Assembly: GCF_003201855.1 (NCBI RefSeq)
Contig: NZ_QJKI01000001.1
Span: 310,001-374,000, forward strand
Direction: 5' to 3'
Length of the DNA: 64,000 nt
Origin: Rivihabitans pingtungensis
GTDB taxonomy: Bacteria; Pseudomonadota; Gammaproteobacteria; Burkholderiales; Aquaspirillaceae
Each line of letters begins with the position of its first letter. The first letter of the stretch is position 1. Under the pieces are notes generated by a model that worked only from the letters and a program-made list of their open reading frames with translations, ran no database searches and was not told where the DNA came from. Below, piece after piece: positions 28,536 through 37,517 of the stretch. The position numbers were made by a program, and so were the translations under genes.

Positions 28536-30478
28536 ACGGGCTTCTCGGCTTCCAGCGCGGTGACGCGCTCGACGAACACGTCTTCCATGCTCACCGGCCG
28601 CAGCTGGCAGCGGGCGTCGGCGCCCAGCAGCGGGCGCACGCGGGCGTTCAGTTCGTCTTCGCGGGCAAACAGGTGCAGGCGGTTGCCGTAGGCGCTGGCC
28701 GCCACGCCGGCGGCGCGCAGCCGCGCCAGGGCGGCGGTGGGGTCGGCGCAACGGATGTCCCACAGCGGGCCGCGCTGGGCGGTGAGTTCGCGCTTCATTG
28801 CCGCCGGGCTGGCGTCGGCCACCAGGCGGCCGGCAAACATCAGCGCCAGGTGGTCGCAGTGTTCGGCCTCGCTCATGGCGTGGGTGGTCACCAGCAGCGC
28901 CACGCCGTCGCGGCGGGCCAGGGTGAATAAAATATCCCAAAACTGGCGGCGGCCCAGTGGGTCCACCCCCGAGGTGGGTTCGTCCAGAAACAGCACCTGC
29001 GGCTGATGCACCAGCGCGCAGCCCAGCGCCAGCCGCTGGCGCAGGCCCATCGGCAGGCTGGCGGCCAGGGCGTCTTCAAAGCCGTGCAGGCCGGCCATGT
29101 CCACAATCCAGTCCAGCCGCGCCTGGGTGCGCGCGCGATTCAGGCCATAAATGCCGGCGTACAGGCGGATGTTCTCGCTGACGGTGAGGTCCAGATACAG
29201 GGAAAACGCCTGCGACATATAGCCGATGCGTTCTTTGATGGCGCGCCCGGCGCCGCGCATGTCCACCCCGGCCACCCGGCCCACGCCGCTGCTGGGCGGC
29301 AGGATGCCGGTGAGCATCTTGATCACCGTGGTTTTGCCGGCGCCGTTGGCGCCAAGCAGGCCAAAAATCTCGCCCGGCTGCACCTGAAAACTCACCGCGT
29401 CCACCGCGCGAAACTCGGCAAAGTCGCGGGTCAGCGCCCGCGCTTCAATCACCGGCTCGCCGCCGCTGGCGCGCGCCGGGGCGGCGGCGGTGAGCGCTTG
29501 GCTGTCGGGCAGGCGCTCACCGCGCTGGCGCAGCATGGCGATGAACACGTCTTCCAGCTCGGGTTCACCGGCTTCCAGCTGATAACTGTCCGCCGCCAGC
29601 ACCGGGCGCAGGCAGGCGTCCACGGCGGCCAGCGCCTGCGCTTCGTCGCCGCCGTCGGCGTACACCTGCAAGGCATTGCCCAGCGCGCCCAGCTGGGCAA
29701 ACTGCGGGCGCAGCGCCGCCAGCGCCGGCCATTGCGCCTCGGTGTGCACGGTCACCATGCAGCCGGGGGCGTGCGCCAGCAGCTCGCTGGGGCGGCCCAC
29801 CGCCAGCGCCTGGCCGGCGTGCATCAGCGCCACGCGGTGAAAGCGGCTGGCTTCGTCCATATAGGCGGTGGACACCAGCGCGGTCATCTGTTCTTCGGCC
29901 AAGAGCTCGGCCAGAATCGCCCAGAAATCCCGCCGCGAGACCGGGTCCACGCCAGTGGTGGGTTCGTCCAGAATCACCAGCTCGGGGGCGTGAATCAGCG
30001 TGCACACCAGGCCGAGTTTTTGTTTCATGCCGCCGGAGAGGTTTTTCATCGGCCGCTGGCGAAAGCGCGCCAGCCGGGTCATTTCCAGCAGTTTGTCCTT
30101 GCGCGCGGCGGCGACATCGGGCGGCACCAGGCGCAGGCGGGCAAAAAAATCCAGGTTTTCTTCTACTGACAAATCGGCGTACAGGTTCTGGCCCAGGCCC
30201 TGCGGCATCAGCCCCAGCCGCGCCTTGGCCGCCTCGCAGGCGGCGTCGCTGACTAACGATTGGCCAAATACAGCAAGCTCGCCGCCGTCAAAGGTGAGCA
30301 CGCCGGCAATGGCTTTCATCACGCTGGATTTGCCGGCGCCGTCCGGGCCAATCAGCCCAAACAGCTCACCGCGCGCCACATTTAAATCCAGCGCGTTCAC
30401 CGCCAGCGTGGCGCCATAGCGTTTCACCAGGCCGCGCGCGGCAATCAACGGGGGCAGTTCGCTCATTGCCTGGCTCAC
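28532..30478 (-). CDS. ybhF: Two-domain ABC efflux ATPase, YbhF-like
   Basis: A 648-residue ATPase with two ABC domains joined by a linker. Domain 1: Walker A GPDGAGKSS, signature LSGGMKQKLGL, Walker B LVILDEPTTGVDP. Domain 2: Walker A GANGAGKTT, a non-canonical signature LPMGLRQRLAL and Walker B VLFLDEPTSGVDP. As I recall it, E. coli YbhF has the same LPLG-type second signature, which supports the assignment. The GTG at 30478 overlaps the ybhG stop (GTGA), like the other junctions in this operon; an ATG at 30466 is an alternative. Confidence 0.9.
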   Translation of the reverse strand: MSQAMSELPPLIAARGLVKRYGATLAVNALDLNVARGELFGLIGPDGAGKSSVMKAIAGVLTFDGGELAVFGQSLVSDAACEAAKARLGLMPQGLGQNLYADLSVEENLDFFARLRLVPPDVAAARKDKLLEMTRLARFRQRPMKNLSGGMKQKLGLVCTLIHAPELVILDEPTTGVDPVSRRDFWAILAELLAEEQMTALVSTAYMDEASRFHRVALMHAGQALAVGRPSELLAHAPGCMVTVHTEAQWPALAALRPQFAQLGALGNALQVYADGGDEAQALAAVDACLRPVLAADSYQLEAGEPELEDVFIAMLRQRGERLPDSQALTAAAPARASGGEPVIEARALTRDFAEFRAVDAVSFQVQPGEIFGLLGANGAGKTTVIKMLTGILPPSSGVGRVAGVDMRGAGRAIKERIGYMSQAFSLYLDLTVSENIRLYAGIYGLNRARTQARLDWIVDMAGLHGFEDALAASLPMGLRQRLALGCALVHQPQVLFLDEPTSGVDPLGRRQFWDILFTLARRDGVALLVTTHAMSEAEHCDHLALMFAGRLVADASPAAMKRELTAQRGPLWDIRCADPTAALARLRAAGVAASAYGNRLHLFAREDELNARVRPLLGADARCQLRPVSMEDVFVERVTALEAEKPV

Positions 30479-31497
30479 CAGCGCGGCTTTTGCCAGTCTA
30501 CGGCGCTGTCCCAGCGAATCACCGCGTCGGCCGGCAGGCCGGGGCTGAGCTTGCGCTCGCGGTTGTCGCTCAGGTTCAGCCGCACGGCGTACACCAGCTT
30601 GACCCGCTCATCGGCGGTTTGCACCTCTTTGGGGGTGAATTCGGCGCGGCTGGCGATGGTGGCCACCTGGGCGGCAAAGGCGGCGTCGGGGAAGGCGTCC
30701 ACATACAGGCGCGCCGGCTGGCCCAGACGCACTTTGCCGATCAGGTTTTCCGGGATATAGGCTTTCAGGTACAGGCGATCCAGGTCCACCAGGTCAAACA
30801 CCGGCGCGCCCGCCGCGACGGTTTCGCCGGCTTGCTTGAGCTTGCTGACCACCACGCCGGGGCTGGGCGCGCGCAGGGTGAGATCGTTGTGCACGGCGCG
30901 CGCTTCCGCCAGCGCGGCTTCGGCCTGACCCAACTGGGCGCGCAGCGCCGCCACCCGGTCAGGGCCGAGTTCGGCTTCGCGCACTTGCTGTTCGGCCTGG
31001 GTGAGCTGGGTGGCGGCGGCGGTGGCGGCCAGGCGCATTTGCTCGCTGCGGCGGCGGTCCACCGAGCCGCGCTCCAGCAGAGCGTCAAAGCGTTCGGCGT
31101 CGCGCGCGGCCTGGGCCGAGGCGGCGGCGGCGCGCTCACGGGCGGCGCGCGCCGAGGCCACCGCCAGCGGCACTTGTTGTTCGGCCACTTTCAGTTGCGC
31201 CTGCAAGGCCGCCACGCTGGCTTCGGCCTGGGCGACTTTGGCGCGAATCTGGCTGTCGTCCAGCTCGGCCAGCACCTGGCCGGCGCTGACGCTGTCGCCC
31301 TCGCGCACCAGCACGCGGGCCAGCTTGCCGGCAAACTTGCCCGACACCAGCACATGGTCGCCCTCGATGCGGCCATTGGCCTGCACCAGGCCTTCGGGCA
31401 GCTTGCCGCGCTGGGCGCGCCAGTACAGGCCGGCGGCCGCCAGCATGGCCAGCGACAACAGCAGGGCAATCAATAGCGGACGGGAAGGACGGGCCAT
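30475..31497 (-). CDS. ybhG: HlyD/YbhG-type membrane fusion protein
   Basis: A 340-residue periplasmic adaptor anchored by one N-terminal helix (about 8-27). The split lipoyl domain is visible as RIEGDHVLVSGKFAGKLARV and LTLRAPSPGVVVSKLKQAGE. Between them a long alanine-rich alpha-helical hairpin (about 80-190) should reach the outer-membrane channel. Its ATG follows the tolC-family stop directly and its stop overlaps ybhF. It should link the YbhFSR inner-membrane pump to the TolC-like protein encoded just before it. Confidence 0.92.
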   Translation of the reverse strand: MARPSRPLLIALLLSLAMLAAAGLYWRAQRGKLPEGLVQANGRIEGDHVLVSGKFAGKLARVLVREGDSVSAGQVLAELDDSQIRAKVAQAEASVAALQAQLKVAEQQVPLAVASARAARERAAAASAQAARDAERFDALLERGSVDRRRSEQMRLAATAAATQLTQAEQQVREAELGPDRVAALRAQLGQAEAALAEARAVHNDLTLRAPSPGVVVSKLKQAGETVAAGAPVFDLVDLDRLYLKAYIPENLIGKVRLGQPARLYVDAFPDAAFAAQVATIASRAEFTPKEVQTADERVKLVYAVRLNLSDNRERKLSPGLPADAVIRWDSAVDWQKPRW

Positions 31498-32823
31498 TTA
31501 CAGTTCTCCGGTGGCGCGCTTCAGGCGCAGCACCGCCAGCGCGTGGTCGTAGCGGGCGTTAAACAGATTGCGCGCGGCGTCGGCGCGGCGGGTTTGTGCG
31601 TCCAGCACTTCGGTCTGGATGGCCAGGCCGTTGGCGTAGCGGTCGAGCTGGATTTTCAGGTGTTCGTCGGCCAGCGCCAGCGCGGCGCGCGCCACCTCGC
31701 GCCGCTCGGCGGCTTCGTCCTGCAAGGACCAGGCTTGCTCCACCTGCAAGGCCACCTGGCTGGCCAGGTCGTTGCGCTGCACGCGCAGCGCGTCGGCTTT
31801 CACCGCCACGGCGGCGGCGCGCTCGCGGTGGATGCCGGCGTCCAGCACATTCCAGCGCAGCATCACCCCGGCGGAATTGACATGCTCGCGGGTCAGGTAG
31901 GAGTTTTGCACATAGGTGTGCGCGGCAAACAGCGCCACCTGCGGGCCGTCTTCGGCGCGGATGGCGCGCGCCTGCGCGTGCAGCGCCTGCGCCTGGGCGG
32001 TGAGCTCTTCCAGCTCGGGGCGCTGGCGGGCGGCGTTGTCTTGCAAGGTGGCCAGTGGCTCGGCCTGGCGCGGATAATTCACCTCATCCAGGCTGACCGG
32101 GGTGGACAGCGGCCGCGCCAGCAGGCGGTTATAGGCGCTGCGGCCCAGGCTGACGGCGTGGCGGGCCTGGATATGCTTTTGCCGGGCGTCGGCCAGCGCC
32201 ACTTCCACCGCCAGCACATCGCTGCGCGCCACCAGCCCTTGCTGGAAAAACTGCCCGACATCGCGCTGATGGGCGGCAAGCGCTTCCACCAGCTGATTGG
32301 CCACTTTCAGCGCCTCGCCAGCGCGCAACACATTCAAATACGCCTCGGCCACCGCCAGCTTGAGGTCTTGCCGGACGCGGGCTTCGCTGGCCTCGGCGGC
32401 CTCGACGCCGGCTTCGGCGGCGCGAATGCCGGCGGTGATCTTGCCGCTGGTGAATACCGGCAGGCTGACCGTGGCGTTGGCGCTCCAGCCCTTGTCATCG
32501 GCCACCGGCTGCGCCACCGAGCCGGGCAGACGCGCCAGCGCCATCGGCGGCAGCAGGCCGGCCAGGCCGCTGGTCAGGCCGGTGAGGTCGGTTTGCACCT
32601 TGGGCATGGTTTGGTGGCGCGCCCACACCGCGCCGGCCGACAGCGTGGGCCAGCGGTTGGCCTTGGCGCTGTTCACCAGATGGCGGCTGGCCTGGGTGTT
32701 GGCTTCACTGGCTTGCAGCGCCGGGTTGGCCGCCAGTGCCGCCGCCCAGGCGGCGTCCAGCGATTCGGCCAGCGCCGGCGGCGCCAGCAGGGTCAGGGCC
32801 AGAAAAAGAGGGGCGTGTTTCAT
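31498..32823 (-). CDS. TolC-family outer-membrane efflux protein
   Basis: A 441-residue outer-membrane factor. The signal peptide MKHAPLFLALTLLAPPALA is followed by LDAAWAAALAANPALQASEA, the usual start of the first TolC repeat. Long alanine/glutamine-rich helices and a second internal repeat (about 220-440, ending NLFNARYDHALAVLRLKRA) complete the fold. It is the first gene of the operon with ybhG-F-S-R, which therefore encodes all parts of one envelope-spanning exporter. E. coli ybhGFSR lacks its own tolC. No regulator is adjacent. Confidence 0.92.
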   Translation of the reverse strand: MKHAPLFLALTLLAPPALAESLDAAWAAALAANPALQASEANTQASRHLVNSAKANRWPTLSAGAVWARHQTMPKVQTDLTGLTSGLAGLLPPMALARLPGSVAQPVADDKGWSANATVSLPVFTSGKITAGIRAAEAGVEAAEASEARVRQDLKLAVAEAYLNVLRAGEALKVANQLVEALAAHQRDVGQFFQQGLVARSDVLAVEVALADARQKHIQARHAVSLGRSAYNRLLARPLSTPVSLDEVNYPRQAEPLATLQDNAARQRPELEELTAQAQALHAQARAIRAEDGPQVALFAAHTYVQNSYLTREHVNSAGVMLRWNVLDAGIHRERAAAVAVKADALRVQRNDLASQVALQVEQAWSLQDEAAERREVARAALALADEHLKIQLDRYANGLAIQTEVLDAQTRRADAARNLFNARYDHALAVLRLKRATGEL

Positions 32824-32969
32824 GCTGACTTTGCAGAAGTTTGAGGTCGCGCGACACGAATGCGCTCAAGCATACGTTTGAAAAACAGCGCCGGCAAGCG
32901 AACCGCATATTTTTTTAGAGCCAGCACGCTACCATGAAGCAGGTCAGGACGTCGAGCCGCAGAAAGTCG

Positions 32970-32995
32970 CACGCCCCGTCCAAGGACGGGGCGTG
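32970..32995. terminator. 12-bp hairpin downstream of the DUF2325 gene
   Basis: CACGCCCCGTCC (32970-32981) pairs perfectly with GGACGGGGCGTG (32984-32995) around only two bases. Read on the minus strand it lies 92 bp past the DUF2325 stop, followed by CGACTTTCT, a poor T-tract, so termination is plausible but not certain. The rest of 32824-33086 shows no gene. The stretch 33003-33073 (TGTACGGCAAGTACACCAGG, then TTGCTGAGCCGCG) may be a very degraded Correia-like copy. Confidence 0.4.
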
Positions 32996-33086
32996 AAAAC
33001 CGCATCGGCAAGCGGCCACTGACGGCACAAGCGTGTACGGCAAGTACACCAGGAAAGATTGCTGAGCCGCGCTGAAGCCCACGGCC

Positions 33087-33455
33087 TCAGGCGTTTGCCC
33101 GGCTCTTGCCCTTGCGCTGTGCGCAGCCATTGGCCTGGCAGCGTTGACAGTCGACGCTGGCAAAACCGGCACTGTCCAGCGATTGTTGCAGCGCGCACAC
33201 CGAGCGGCGGCAGGCGATAAAGCGGATATTTTCTTGCGCAGCCAGCGAGCGAAAATGCTTCATCACATTGTGCCCAAGAAAATCGGTAAACAAGATCAAT
33301 AAGTCAGTGCCGGCCGGCAGGCGATCCTGTTTGCGCTGGTGGGCGCTGTTGCGACCGGTGAGGTGGCGGTGAATTTCAATGCCGTAGCCGCTGAGCACGG
33401 CGGGGATATTGCCCAGGGTGTCGGCTCCGACCAGCATGGCTTGGGTGGCGTTCAT
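33087..33455 (-). CDS. DUF2325 protein, probably iron-regulated
   Basis: A 122-residue cytoplasmic protein of the DUF2325 family, recognised by AMLVGADTLGNIPAVLSGYG, EIHRHLTGRN, GTDLLILFTDFLGHNVMKHF and IRFIACRRSVCAL. The family has a Rossmann-like fold and no settled function. The C-terminus has several cysteines (VDCQRCQANGC), a possible metal site outside the usual domain. A strong Fur-box-like palindrome lies 18 bp upstream of the ATG, so expression is probably repressed by iron. Confidence 0.82.
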   Translation of the reverse strand: MNATQAMLVGADTLGNIPAVLSGYGIEIHRHLTGRNSAHQRKQDRLPAGTDLLILFTDFLGHNVMKHFRSLAAQENIRFIACRRSVCALQQSLDSAGFASVDCQRCQANGCAQRKGKSRANA

Positions 33456-33472
33456 GGCAAGCTACTCATGTA

Positions 33473-33493
33473 AATGATATTCGTTATCATCTT
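33473..33493 (-). promoter_or_regulatory. Fur-box-like operator upstream of the DUF2325 gene
   Basis: On the plus strand AATGATATTCGTTATCATC continues into TT. The arms ATGATA and TATCAT (33474-33490) are perfect inverted repeats around a 5-base centre. It differs from the classical AATGATAATNATTATCATT at about three positions. It sits just upstream of the DUF2325 start codon, where bound Fur would block transcription. Confidence 0.7.
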
Positions 33494-33540
33494 AACGGCA
33501 GCCCAAGCCATTTTGCAAGCGTAAAAACACGGGGTGTGGC

Positions 33541-33581
33541 AAAAAAATCAGCCGGCCGCGCCCAGTGGCGCGCCGGCTGAT
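33541..33581 (-). terminator. Intrinsic terminator after the EF-hand protein gene
   Basis: On the minus strand: ATCAGCCGGC, a GC-rich loop that can extend the stem, GCCGGCTGAT, then seven T residues. It begins 24 bp after the stop of the gene at 33606. This is one of the clearest terminators in the window. Confidence 0.85.
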
Positions 33582-33605
33582 GGGGATGTATCGCCCAATG
33601 GCGGT

Positions 33606-34733
33606 TTACACGGCCAAATCAATCTGTTGCAGCGTGCCCGCCGTGCCGTTTTCACGCAGGAACACCCCGGTTTGCCGCACTTGGCCTTGCAACTGCTGCT
33701 GATTGTCCTTCAAGGAAAACTCGGTGGATTGACTGCCCAAAAACAGCGCGCCCACGCCGGCTTCGGTCAGACTGAGCAGTTGATCCTGGCCGTGTTCGCC
33801 CTGCGCCCAGATTTTCAGCTGGGCAAATGCCTTATCGCCTTCGTCGATCCAGCCATTGCCGTCTTCGTCGTACTGGGCCAGGTCAGCAAAGCCATTGCCG
33901 CTTTGTGTGCCAAACAACTCGCCGCCATCGCTGACCTTGCCGTCGCCGTCTTTATCCAGCGCCAGAAAGCCGCTGCCGGAAGCCAGCATCGAGAAGGTTT
34001 CATTCTCGCCGTCCTGATCCAGGTCCAGCGTGCGCCGGCCAGCGCCCAATTGGGCGGCAGTGCCGGCAAAGTTGATCACCAGCGGGTCTTTCGGTGGCGG
34101 GCCAATGCGCTTGACCTGGGTTTCTTCCCATTGCGCGCTGCGCGACAAACCCAGGCTGAGTTCAAAGCTCAGCGTTTGTCCATCGGCGGTTTGCACCACG
34201 CCACTGGCCTGCCAATCCAGGGATTCTTCTTCGCTGTAGCGGGTGGTGGTGTAGCGCAGGGCAGAGGCGCCTGTGCTTTGCGTTTGTATCAATTGCTCGA
34301 TGGTGGGTTCTTGATTGGGCAGATCGGCCACCGGGGCGGCCGACGGATTGGCCTGGCCAGCGGCTGCGTCTGGGGTGGGCTGGCCGGTTTTTGGATCGAG
34401 GTCGCGCGGGTTGAACAGCTTGACCTTGACGCCAAACACGGTTTCCAGAATCGAGCGCAGAATCGCCATGCCGGGGCTGAGCGCGGCTTCTTCGGTTTCG
34501 GCGCTGACCTTGTTGGCCGATGCCTTGTTGTGGTCCTGTATCTGCTGGCGCGCTTGCTCGGCCAGTTTTTTGCCTTCTTCGCTCAGCGTGACCGGCTCAG
34601 ACAAGGGCGACAGCGTGCCGGCCATCGGGCTGCGCGGCACCACCAGGGCCTCCAGACGTGTGTTCACCACGCGCGCCGAACGGCTGGCGCGGTGCTCGGA
34701 TTGCATGGTGATGTCGGTGTTGACAATGCGCAT
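33606..34733 (-). CDS. EF-hand-like calcium-binding protein of unknown function
   Basis: A 375-residue acidic protein without signal peptide or membrane helix. A low-complexity N-terminal part (about 1-150) precedes a beta-rich region and three Asp/Gly-rich loops near the C-terminus: DLDQDGENETF, DKDGDGKVSDGGELFG and DEDGNGWIDEGDKAF. The last two match the EF-hand DxDxDG pattern closely, so calcium binding is likely. GGAGG upstream of the ATG is a strong ribosome-binding site, and a terminator follows. Similar proteins are annotated only as hypothetical or VCBS-like as far as I recall. No secretion genes are adjacent. Confidence 0.75.
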   Translation of the reverse strand: MRIVNTDITMQSEHRASRSARVVNTRLEALVVPRSPMAGTLSPLSEPVTLSEEGKKLAEQARQQIQDHNKASANKVSAETEEAALSPGMAILRSILETVFGVKVKLFNPRDLDPKTGQPTPDAAAGQANPSAAPVADLPNQEPTIEQLIQTQSTGASALRYTTTRYSEEESLDWQASGVVQTADGQTLSFELSLGLSRSAQWEETQVKRIGPPPKDPLVINFAGTAAQLGAGRRTLDLDQDGENETFSMLASGSGFLALDKDGDGKVSDGGELFGTQSGNGFADLAQYDEDGNGWIDEGDKAFAQLKIWAQGEHGQDQLLSLTEAGVGALFLGSQSTEFSLKDNQQQLQGQVRQTGVFLRENGTAGTLQQIDLAV

Positions 34734-34856
34734 GGCGGGCCTCCGGCAGACAATAAAGTCAAGATGACATACTTATCGTCCGCTGGCGCAGAATCTTGAA
34801 AAACTTCTTTAAATCAAGATGCTGTTGCGGCTACCGGCCATGTTTGCCACGTAGTT

Positions 34857-36314
34857 TTACCGATTCAGGCTGCGCAAGCGCTGATACAAGGGCTGGCAGG
34901 CGTCGGCCAACCGTTCCAGGCTGGCTTCGCGCAGCGCGGCCAGATCCACCTGCTGGGCGTCGCCCAGCCCGGCCCAGCGCAGCAGCGCCTGGCCGGCTTC
35001 GGGGTGGTCGAACAGGCCATGCAGATAACTGCCCAGAATCTGCCCGTCAGCGCTCATGGCGCCGTCCAGGCGGCCATCGGCCAGGGCAAAGGCCGGGCGC
35101 TGGCGGCAATCCGGGCCGTCGGTGTGGCCCAGGTGAATTTCGTAGCCGCGCACTGGCGCCTCAGCAAACAGGCAACGGCCGCTGACTTCTCGCAATTGCT
35201 TGTTGGCCGCCAGCGTGGTGTCGGCGTCCAGCCAGCCCAAGCCGGCGCTGACGCCGGGCGCGCCTTCGTGGCCGTCCGGGTCGGCCACGCTGCGGCCCAG
35301 CATCTGGTAGCCGCCGCAAATGCCCAAGAGCTTGCCGCCATAGCGCAGATGGCGGCGCAGATAGTCCGGCCAGCCTTGCGCCTGCAAAAACGCCAGGTCG
35401 GCGCGGGTGTGCTTGCTGCCGGGCAGAATCACCAGATCAGCCGGCGGTTTGGGCGCGTCCGGGCCGACAAAGCACAGCTTGACCTGCGGGTGGGCGCGCA
35501 AGGCGTCAAAGTCGGTGTGATTGCTGATGCGCGGCAGCACCGGCACGACGACATTCAGCCCTTCGCCGCGCTGTTCGGCCTGGATGGCGTCTTCGGCGTC
35601 CAGCATCAGGCCGTGCAGATAGGGCAGCACCGCCAGCACCGGCTTGCCGGTTTTGGCTTCCAGCCAGTCCAGCCCGCCTTGCAGCAGGCTGATGTCGCCG
35701 CGAAAACGGTTGATGACAAAGCCGACCACGCGGGCGCGCTCGCTGGCGGACAGGCAGTCCAGCGTGCCGGTGAGGTGGGCGAACACGCCGCCACGGTCGA
35801 TGTCGGCCACCAGAATCACCGGGCAGTCCACCGCCTCGGCAAAGCCCATATTGGCGATGTCGCGCGCGCGCAGATTGATTTCCGCCGGGCTGCCGGCGCC
35901 TTCCACCAGCACGCAGGCATAGCGCTGGCGCAGGCGGGCAAAGGATTCCAGCACCGCTTGCATGGCGGTGGTTTTATAGCGGTGGTAGTCGCGGGCGGAC
36001 ATGTCGGCGCGCACGCGGCCGTGGATGATCACTTGCGCGCCGATGTCGCTGCTGGGCTTGAGCAGCACCGGGTTGAAGTCGGAGTGCGGCGGCAAACCGG
36101 CCGCCAGCGCTTGCAGCGCCTGGGCGCGGCCAATTTCGCCGCCATCGACGGTGACAGCGCTGTTCAGCGCCATATTCTGTGGCTTGAATGGGGCCACGGC
36201 TACGCCGTCGCGCGCCAGCAGCCGGCACAGGCCAGCCACCAGCGTGCTTTTGCCGGCGTCCGAGGTGCAGCCTTGCACCATCAGCATGGAAAACGGAAAG
36301 TCTGTGCGGGTCAT
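34857..36314 (-). CDS. cobQ: Cobyric acid synthase
   Basis: Amidates four side chains of adenosylcobyrinic a,c-diamide using glutamine and ATP, late in cobalamin synthesis. The protein is 485 residues. The N-terminal ATP domain starts [20 protein letters not shown] and contains [12 protein letters not shown]. The glutaminase-like domain has the catalytic Cys in [15 protein letters not shown] and ends with a conserved [11 protein letters not shown]. The ATG at 36314 overlaps the stop of the upstream cobalamin-binding protein gene by 4 bases (ATGA), so the two are translationally coupled. Confidence 0.95.
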   Translation of the reverse strand: MTRTDFPFSMLMVQGCTSDAGKSTLVAGLCRLLARDGVAVAPFKPQNMALNSAVTVDGGEIGRAQALQALAAGLPPHSDFNPVLLKPSSDIGAQVIIHGRVRADMSARDYHRYKTTAMQAVLESFARLRQRYACVLVEGAGSPAEINLRARDIANMGFAEAVDCPVILVADIDRGGVFAHLTGTLDCLSASERARVVGFVINRFRGDISLLQGGLDWLEAKTGKPVLAVLPYLHGLMLDAEDAIQAEQRGEGLNVVVPVLPRISNHTDFDALRAHPQVKLCFVGPDAPKPPADLVILPGSKHTRADLAFLQAQGWPDYLRRHLRYGGKLLGICGGYQMLGRSVADPDGHEGAPGVSAGLGWLDADTTLAANKQLREVSGRCLFAEAPVRGYEIHLGHTDGPDCRQRPAFALADGRLDGAMSADGQILGSYLHGLFDHPEAGQALLRWAGLGDAQQVDLAALREASLERLADACQPLYQRLRSLNR

Positions 36315-37144
36315 TCCGCCAGTGTACCGTGATGGCGCGCATGCCAGCGGCCAATCAACTGTTGCAACTGGCTTAGGCCGTGCTGAATGGCCGCCGGGCC
36401 GGGGGCAAGAATGTCGCTGGACTTGATCTCGCACACCATGCCGTCGGCCGCCATGCGCACTGCCGGGATGTCCGCCCACCCCGGCCGCGCCATCAGCGCC
36501 TCACGGTCAAACGCGCGTCCGCACCACGAGCCGATGATGATGTCCGGCTGGCGGCGAATCACTTCTTGCGCATCGTCGATCTTGCGCTCTTTGGCGCTAT
36601 TGCCCTGGCTCAACTCGGCAAAGGCATCCACCCCGCCGGCCAGCTGGATCAGCTCGGACACCCAGCCAATGCCGGTGGTCAGCGGCTCGTGCCATTCTTC
36701 AAAGTACACCACTGGCCGACGCCAGCCGGCCAGATCCCACAGCTTGGCCTGGGTGCGCGCCACGTCCAGCCGGGTGTGCAGGGTGATTTCCAGTAGATTG
36801 CCCTGTTTTTCTTTTTCGACGAGCGCGGCCAGCACCCGCACCATGCGCAGGATGCCGGAGATGGTGCGGTGGTTGAACAGCAGCACCTCGACGCCGGCCT
36901 TGGACAAATCCTTGCACAACTCGGCCTGCAGGCTGGAATAACCCACCACCAAATCAGGCTCGACCGACAGAATGCGCTCGATCTTGCCGCTGGAAAACCC
37001 GCTGATCTTGGGTTTTTCTTCGCGAGCGCGCGGCGGGTGCACGGTGAAGCCGGAAATGCCGGCGATGTGTTCTTCTGCGCCCAAGGCATACAGCGTGTCC
37101 ACCGCTTCGGTGCACAAGCAGGCAATACGTTGGTAATGGCTCAT
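36311..37144 (-). CDS. Cobalamin-binding (BtuF-like) protein without a signal peptide
   Basis: A 277-residue BtuF/FecB-type periplasmic-binding fold. Recognisable blocks are [20 protein letters not shown] (N-terminal lobe), [20 protein letters not shown] and [20 protein letters not shown]. Unlike BtuF it starts directly in the domain (MSHYQRIA) with no hydrophobic leader, and the upstream in-frame codons add none. It should therefore be cytoplasmic unless exported another way. It is coupled to cobQ by a 4-base overlap. AGAGGAAAAGG lies 13-20 bases before the ATG. No btuCD permease genes are present, and I found no cobalamin riboswitch upstream. Confidence 0.82.
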   Translation of the reverse strand: MSHYQRIACLCTEAVDTLYALGAEEHIAGISGFTVHPPRAREEKPKISGFSSGKIERILSVEPDLVVGYSSLQAELCKDLSKAGVEVLLFNHRTISGILRMVRVLAALVEKEKQGNLLEITLHTRLDVARTQAKLWDLAGWRRPVVYFEEWHEPLTTGIGWVSELIQLAGGVDAFAELSQGNSAKERKIDDAQEVIRRQPDIIIGSWCGRAFDREALMARPGWADIPAVRMAADGMVCEIKSSDILAPGPAAIQHGLSQLQQLIGRWHARHHGTLAE

Positions 37145-37517
37145 GACGGATTGGGCCTTTTCCTCTTTCTTACTGGGGTCATCAATGTGCGCGCCTCGGG
37201 GGGCGCCACCGGCAGACGGCTGCAAAGCGCGCGCACTATCAAGATGTGACACATGCCTATAAAAATGCCATACGGATTTTTTATCCGTGTATGAATGTCA
37301 TGGTAATGCAAGTTGACCGCACTGGCTATGCTTAAGTCACCTGAACTTCACCTAAGCGAAAGGCAATTCCAATGGAATGAAATTCCTGATAAAGAACTGA
37401 CCTGACTCAGTGACGAGTCAGTGGGGGACAAGAGTAATAAATGTAAACACTTGGCTGCCGGCCTGTGCTGCCGCCAAGCGCGGGGTGGGGGTCTGTCTGG
37501 CTGACGCCGCCCGCCAT
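37145..37517. other. Intergenic region between the cobalamin-binding protein and the AraC regulator
   Basis: About 370 bases without a gene. It holds an AT-rich stem ACGGAT-ATCCGT at about 37272-37288 and a second stem, CTGACTC and GAGTCAG, at 37402-37421, which may end the araC transcript although no T-tract follows. The plus strand contains AGTTGACC and TATGCT, but they are too close to form a promoter. The conserved cobalamin-riboswitch core was not found on either strand. Confidence 0.4.

Noticed and set aside
28532..30478. Second ABC domain of the YbhF-like ATPase read as inactivated because its signature is LPMGLRQRL.
   Set aside because: As recalled, E. coli YbhF has the same kind of signature in its second domain, so this is a family trait and not decay.
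32930..32995. Possible right end of an IS200/IS605-type element (CCATGAAGCAGGTCAGGACG followed by the 12-bp hairpin).
   Set aside because: The resemblance to tnpB 3' ends is only from memory. No transposase fragment or second end is present, and the hairpin is explained as well by a terminator.
37145..37400. Cobalamin riboswitch upstream of the cobalamin-binding protein/cobQ pair, and likewise upstream of the CbiM-like gene.
   Set aside because: The conserved B12-box and GCCACTG-type core could not be found on the relevant strand in either leader.
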